Positions 7,252-10,202 of a stretch of 10,202 nt of DNA are shown piece by piece. Each line of letters opens with the position of its first letter. The stretch's first letter is position 1. The position numbers were made by a program, and so were the translations under genes. The stretch comes from Paracoccaceae bacterium. Lineage in GTDB: Bacteria; Pseudomonadota; Alphaproteobacteria; Rhodobacterales; Rhodobacteraceae. The stretch lies in contig DNSZ01000005.1 of the NCBI GenBank assembly GCA_003500165.1, forward strand, positions 3,667 to 13,868, given 5' to 3'. The notes beneath the pieces are model-generated. The model had not been told where the DNA came from. It searched no databases and saw only the letters and a list, made by a program, of their open reading frames with translations.

Positions 7252-7597
7252 GGATGGCCTCCGCTTCGGGCGCGTCGTTGCGGTCGCAACCGGCATCGGC
7301 GCAGCAGTTTTCCAGAAGATAGTCCGACAGCGCCCGGACCCTGGCGTGGTCGATGGCGGCATAGATGTGCCGCCCGGCACGGCGCTGGGTCACCAGCCCC
7401 GCGGCGGCCAGCGCCTTCAGATGATGGGTCAGGGTTGGCGCGGCGATGCCCGTCGCCAGGGCAATGCGGCCCATCGGCAGACCGCCCGGCCCTGCCCGGA
7501 CCAGCAGGCGCAGCACGGCCAGGCGCGGCGGCGCGCCCAGCGCGGCAAAGGCGCGGGCGGCGGCGTCGAGCGCGGGAGAGGGCGTGCCGTCCTGCAT
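7244..7597 (-). CDS. arsR: ArsR/SmtB-family metalloregulator with C-terminal cysteine triad
   Basis: A 117-residue winged-helix repressor. The DNA-binding part is visible as ALGAPPRLAVLRLL (19-32), a recognition-helix region GIAAPTLTHHLKAL (50-63) and the wing VTQRRAGRHIYAAI (69-82). The C-terminus carries Cys98, Cys99 and Cys104 (ENCCADAGC). This resembles the As(III) site of Acidithiobacillus ferrooxidans ArsR (Cys95, Cys96, Cys102), although the last spacing is one residue shorter here; the alpha-3 CxC/CVC site of classic ArsR proteins is absent. The expected behaviour is repression of its own operon, released by arsenite or an organoarsenical. The start at 7597 has no Shine-Dalgarno; the promoter -10 lies only ten bases away, suggesting a nearly leaderless mRNA. 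The coding end overlaps the permease start (ATGGCTGA). Regulator identity is firm; the inducer is inferred. Confidence 0.92.
   Translation of the reverse strand: MQDGTPSPALDAAARAFAALGAPPRLAVLRLLVRAGPGGLPMGRIALATGIAAPTLTHHLKALAAAGLVTQRRAGRHIYAAIDHARVRALSDYLLENCCADAGCDRNDAPEAEAIHG
7258..7262 (-). promoter_or_regulatory. Ribosome binding site that fixes the permease start
   Basis: The minus strand reads GGAGG six bases before the ATG at 7251. It lies inside the end of arsR and selects this start over the earlier in-frame ATGs of the same open frame, the first of which is at 7380. Confidence 0.8.
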
Positions 7598-7606
7598 GCT
7601 TTGACG

Positions 7607-7632
7607 CTTATAGAACTATCGAACCGTGTCAA
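7607..7632 (-). promoter_or_regulatory. Probable arsR promoter
   Basis: On the minus strand a perfect TTGACA (7632-7627) is followed after 14 bases by TATAAG (7612-7607). This is the most AT-rich patch between divergent arsR and the glycosylase gene. The spacer is shorter than the usual 16-18, so either the promoter is weak or one element is misassigned. A start site six or seven bases after TATAAG would fall near 7600, only a few bases before the arsR ATG at 7597. Confidence 0.55.
7609..7624. repeat. Abutting 8-bp direct repeat, candidate ArsR operator
   Basis: On the plus strand TATAGAAC (7609-7616) is directly followed by TATCGAAC (7617-7624), seven of eight bases identical. The segment also contains a short inverted repeat ATAG-AA-CTAT (7610-7619), and is flanked by TTGAC (7601-7605) and GTCAA (7628-7632). 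It lies between and over the promoter elements of arsR, where an ArsR dimer would block polymerase. The operator role is inferred from position and symmetry only. Confidence 0.5.
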
Positions 7633-7672
7633 TGGCTGGATCGCGGGCGCCCTTCGTGCAATCCCCGCCGCC

Positions 7673-8269
7673 ATGGCCGAGCCGTTCGATGCCCTTGCCG
7701 CCCGGCTGCGTGGCTGCCGGCTGTGCGCGGACCGGTTCGCGGCGACAGCGACCGGGCATGCGCCCCGGCCGGTGCTGCGCGCCCGGCCCGGCGCGCCGAT
7801 CCTGATCGCCGGCCAGGCCCCCGGCGCCCGGGTCCATGCCAGCGGCCTGCCCTTCGACGATCCCTCGGGCGACCGGCTGCGCGACTGGATGGGGGTCGAT
7901 CGCGACATCTTCTACGACACCGCGCGAATCGCCATTCTGCCGATGGCGTTCTGCTTTCCCGGCTATGACGCGCGCGGCGCCGATCTGCCGCCGCCGCCGA
8001 TCTGCGCCGCCACCTGGCGGGCGGCGCTGCTGGCCGCGCTGGGGAGGCCGCGCCTGATGCTGCTGGTCGGCGGCCATGCCCAGCGCTGGCATCTTGGCGG
8101 CCGGGCCGGCGTGACCGAGACGGTGCGCGACTGGCGCAAGGCCGCGCCAGGGGTGATCGCGCTGCCGCATCCGTCGTGGCGCAACACCGCCTGGCTGAAG
8201 AAACACCCCTGGTTCGCGGACGCGCTTGTGCCCGATCTGCGCGCCCGGGTGGCCGCCGCGCTGGCCTAG
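7673..8269 (+). CDS. Uracil-DNA glycosylase superfamily protein, four-cysteine (Fe-S) type
   Basis: A 198-residue protein of the uracil-DNA glycosylase fold (COG1573-like), expected to act on damaged bases in DNA. Motif 1 is GQAPG (47-51) followed by GLPFDDPSGDRLRDWMG (58-74), and motif 2 is the HPS in LPHPSWRN (164-171). Cys15-x2-Cys18, Cys94 and Cys111 (PMAFC and PPICA) have the pattern of the 4Fe-4S cluster of family 4 glycosylases. Family 4 enzymes have GE(A/P)PG with a catalytic Glu; here that position is Gln48, so activity cannot be assumed. The open frame reaches back to 7094, but that part is antisense to arsR and the permease; the ATG at 7673 begins the recognisable protein. No Shine-Dalgarno precedes it. 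It is divergent from arsR (75 bases between starts), and its stop interlocks with that of ftsB. Confidence 0.87.
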   Translation: MAEPFDALAARLRGCRLCADRFAATATGHAPRPVLRARPGAPILIAGQAPGARVHASGLPFDDPSGDRLRDWMGVDRDIFYDTARIAILPMAFCFPGYDARGADLPPPPICAATWRAALLAALGRPRLMLLVGGHAQRWHLGGRAGVTETVRDWRKAAPGVIALPHPSWRNTAWLKKHPWFADALVPDLRARVAAALA

Positions 8270-8568
8270 CGGATCACGATCTCGTCGGTGCGGATGACGC
8301 CCAACACGCGGCGTGCCCGTTCGTCCAGCAGATCGAGGTCCAGATGATTGTCCGACAGCCGGTGCGTCAGGTTTTCCATCCGCGCGATTTCGGCCCGCAG
8401 GCTGGCCAGTTCGGCGCCAAGCTCCTCGGCCTGGGCCTCGGCCTTCAGCCGGCGGAACAGCCCGAAATCGCCCTGCAGCGCGGAAAATGCGAAATGTCCG
8501 GCCAGCGCCAGCGCACCCAGCGCAAAGCCGACCGCCGCAAAGGAACTGCCGATCCGCCGTTCTGCCAT
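8266..8568 (-). CDS. ftsB: FtsB/DivIC-like septum formation initiator
   Basis: A 100-residue bitopic membrane protein. It has a short cytoplasmic N-terminus, one transmembrane helix at about 9-30, a periplasmic coiled coil with leucines and charged residues at 38-70, and a C-terminal LDLLDERARRVLG...DEIVI motif (78-98) that is the signature of alphaproteobacterial FtsB-like proteins. FtsB joins FtsL and FtsQ in the division complex. The length matches the family. The start at 8568 has GAGG six bases upstream on the minus strand. In many alphaproteobacteria this gene lies beside enolase or pyruvate dehydrogenase genes; here its neighbours are a glycosylase gene (convergent, stop codons sharing CTAG at 8266-8269) and an aidB-like gene (divergent). 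Confidence 0.88.
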   Translation of the reverse strand: MAERRIGSSFAAVGFALGALALAGHFAFSALQGDFGLFRRLKAEAQAEELGAELASLRAEIARMENLTHRLSDNHLDLDLLDERARRVLGVIRTDEIVIR

Positions 8569-8647
8569 GTCCTGCCTCGTGCCCGCTTGCTGGGGCCTTG
8601 CGGCAAATCATGGCACAACCGATTCGCCTTGGGAATCCCCCAAACGA

Positions 8648-8654
8648 AGGGAGG
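8648..8654 (+). promoter_or_regulatory. Ribosome binding site of the aidB-like gene
   Basis: AGGGAGG ends five bases before the ATG at 8660. It is the strongest such site on the plus strand in the window, and it fixes this start over later in-frame ATGs. The rest of the 91-base divergent gap shows no clear promoter hexamers, only a weak GATTC/GAATC inverted pair (8621-8637). Confidence 0.8.
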
Positions 8655-8659
8655 CGCCG

Positions 8660-10202
8660 ATGATCCCCGCTCCGACCCATCTTGTCGAAAACCAGCCAGC
8701 CGCGCCGGCGGCCCGCAACCTGTGGGGCGAAGACGCCGCCCTGCGCGATCACGCTGCGGCGGCCGGCGCCGACGGGCCGCATCTGGCCCGCTTTGCCGCG
8801 CAGATCGGCAGCGCGGCGATGCGTGCCGCAGGGCAGGAGGCAAACCGCCACCCGCCCGCGTTGGAAGCGTTCGGCCGCGATGGGCGGCGCCGCGATCAGG
8901 TGCAGTTCCACCCCGCCTATCACAGGCTGATGGCGGCCGGCATCGCGGCCGGCTACGCCGCCCTGCCCTGGGCGGGGGGCGCCGGCGGCCACGCCACCCA
9001 TGCGGCGATGGTGTATCTGACAAGCCAGGTGGAGCCCGGCGTCTGCTGCCCGATGACGATGACCTATGCCGCGGTCCCGGCGCTTGGCGCCGATCCGGCG
9101 CTCGCGGCGCGGTGGCTGCCGAAGCTGACCGCGCGCAGCTACGACCCGTCGGCCCGTCCGCTTTCGGTCAAGCCGGGCGCCACCATGGGCATGGCGATGA
9201 CCGAGAAGCAGGGCGGCTCGGACCTGCGCGGGACCAGCACAAGCGCGGTGCCCGATGGCGCGGGCTATCGGCTGACCGGGCACAAATGGTTCTGCTCGGC
9301 GCCGATGTCGGACGGCTTTCTGACTTTGGCGCAGGCGCCGGGCGGGCTGACCTGTTTTGTGGTGCCGCGCTGGCTGGAGGATGGCACGCAGAACCCGCTG
9401 CACCTGATGCGGCTGAAGGACAAGCTCGGCAACCGGGCCAACGCCTCGGCCGAGCTCGAATTTCCCGGCACATGGGCCGAAAGGCTGGGGGAGGAGGGCG
9501 CCGGCGTCCGCACGATCATCGCGATGGTCCATCACACCCGGCTCGACACCGCGATGGCGCCGGCCGGGTTGATGCGCGCCGCCCTGGCCGAGGCGGTCTG
9601 GTGGTGCCAGGGGCGCACCGCGTTTCAGCGCCGGCTGATCGACCAGCCGCTGATGGCCGCCGTGCTGGCCGATCTCGCGCTCGATGCCGAGGGCGCGCTG
9701 GCGCTCGGCCTGCATGTCGCGCGGGCCTTCGATGCCGGCGACCGGGGCTTTGCCCGGATCGGCGTGGCGCTGGCCAAATACCTGTCGAACAAGCGCTGCC
9801 CGACGGTGGTGGCCGAGGCGATGGAGTGCCTGGGCGGCATGGGCTATGTCGAGGAGACCGGCCTGCCGCTGCTCTATCGCGAGGCGCCGCTCAACGGCAT
9901 CTGGGAGGGCTCGGGCAATGTCATCTGCCTTGACATCCTGCGCAGCCTGGCCCGCGACGACGCAGCCCGCGCCGCGCTCGACCGGGAACTCGACGCCGCG
10001 CGGGGGGCTGACCGGGCCTATGACGCCGCGCTGGCCGAGGCGCGGGCGCGCTGGACGGGCCTGCCGGCGAAGGCCGAGGCACGGGCCTTTGCCGAACGGC
10101 TTGCCGCGCTGCTGACCGCCTCGGTGCTGATCCGCAACGCGCCGGGCCCGGTGGCCGATGGCTATGCCGCGACGCGGCTGGGGCGGGACCGGGGGCTGAC
10201 CC
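8660..10202 (+). CDS. aidB: AidB-type acyl-CoA dehydrogenase, 3' end cut by the window
   Basis: The frame is open for 514 codons from ATG 8660 to the window edge. E. coli AidB has 541 residues, so only the last few tens of codons are probably missing. It follows AidB along its length: the N-terminal FNQP-like VENQP (9-13), FHPAYHRLM (83-91), CPMTMTYAA (130-138), MTEKQGGSD (180-188, flavin/substrate loop), GHKWFCSAP (207-215), LKDKLGNRANAS (252-263), VAEAMECLGGMGYVEE (384-399) and IWEGSGN (414-420), where Glu416 sits at the usual acyl-CoA dehydrogenase catalytic position. AidB is a flavoprotein of the adaptive response to alkylation that binds DNA and has weak isovaleryl-CoA dehydrogenase activity; close relatives may be ordinary acyl-CoA dehydrogenases. 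No ada or alkB gene is visible nearby. Subfamily placement is firm; the biological role is less so. Confidence 0.92.
   Translation, partial: MIPAPTHLVENQPAAPAARNLWGEDAALRDHAAAAGADGPHLARFAAQIGSAAMRAAGQEANRHPPALEAFGRDGRRRDQVQFHPAYHRLMAAGIAAGYAALPWAGGAGGHATHAAMVYLTSQVEPGVCCPMTMTYAAVPALGADPALAARWLPKLTARSYDPSARPLSVKPGATMGMAMTEKQGGSDLRGTSTSAVPDGAGYRLTGHKWFCSAPMSDGFLTLAQAPGGLTCFVVPRWLEDGTQNPLHLMRLKDKLGNRANASAELEFPGTWAERLGEEGAGVRTIIAMVHHTRLDTAMAPAGLMRAALAEAVWWCQGRTAFQRRLIDQPLMAAVLADLALDAEGALALGLHVARAFDAGDRGFARIGVALAKYLSNKRCPTVVAEAMECLGGMGYVEETGLPLLYREAPLNGIWEGSGNVICLDILRSLARDDAARAALDRELDAARGADRAYDAALAEARARWTGLPAKAEARAFAERLAALLTASVLIRNAPGPVADGYAATRLGRDRGLT

Noticed and set aside
7252..7380. A 43-codon N-terminal extension of the permease.
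   Set aside because: It lies inside arsR in another frame, has no membrane or signal character, and a good GGAGG precedes the ATG at 7251.
6217..7968. Plus-strand open frame of 583 codons, with other long frames nearby on the same strand.
   Set aside because: It runs antisense to the permease and arsR and out of frame into the glycosylase gene; no domain is visible.
7616..9715. Minus-strand open frame of 699 codons.
   Set aside because: It covers the glycosylase, ftsB and aidB-like genes in a wrong frame or on the opposite strand; those genes explain the conserved motifs.

Overview
The window looks like chromosomal DNA from an alphaproteobacterium, most likely of the Rhodobacterales (Rhodobacteraceae). 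This is inferred from the strongly GC-rich codon use, the style of the KpsE/KpsT/KdsA proteins and the short FtsB-like protein. No sequence search was possible. There is no rRNA, tRNA, insertion sequence, phage gene or CRISPR array. The genes are tightly packed and the longest gap is 91 bases (8569-8659).

Layout. (1) Positions 1-258 (+) hold the C-terminal end of an EamA/DMT transporter. It converges on the next block across a 48-base gap that carries an 18-bp tandem repeat. (2) Positions 4800-307 (-) hold a capsule-export and sugar-precursor operon in transcription order kpsT, kpsE, kdsA and a phosphomannomutase/phosphoglucomutase gene. The first three genes overlap (32 and 1 bases) and the fourth follows after 27 bases. 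(3) Positions 7597-4890 (-) hold an ArsR-family regulator with a C-terminal cysteine cluster, a DUF318/ArsP-YraQ-type permease that overlaps it by 8 bases, and an NhaA-type Na+/H+ antiporter. (4) Positions 7673-8269 (+) hold a small four-cysteine uracil-DNA-glycosylase-superfamily protein, divergent from arsR. (5) Positions 8568-8266 (-) hold an FtsB/DivIC-like division protein whose stop codon interlocks with that of the glycosylase. (6) Position 8660 to the window end (+) holds an AidB-type acyl-CoA dehydrogenase cut just before its stop.

How the genes work together. KdsA makes Kdo-8-phosphate and the mutase makes mannose-1-P or glucose-1-P. KpsE (inner-membrane polysaccharide co-polymerase) and KpsT (ATPase) belong to the ABC-dependent capsule exporter. 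The permease partner KpsM and the outer-membrane protein KpsD are not in the window. The regulator and permease form a classic metalloid sensor-plus-efflux pair with a compact promoter. AidB and the glycosylase both suggest nucleic-acid damage responses, but ftsB lies between them on the other strand, so they are not one operon.

I found no convincing wholly new system. The observations most worth a second look are the ArsR/permease pair with its near-leaderless promoter and tandem half-sites, the non-canonical P-loop and D-loop of KpsT, the extra N-terminal module on KpsE, the metal-dependent class of KdsA in a capsule operon, the histidine-rich loop of NhaA, and the GQAPG active-site motif of the four-cysteine glycosylase.
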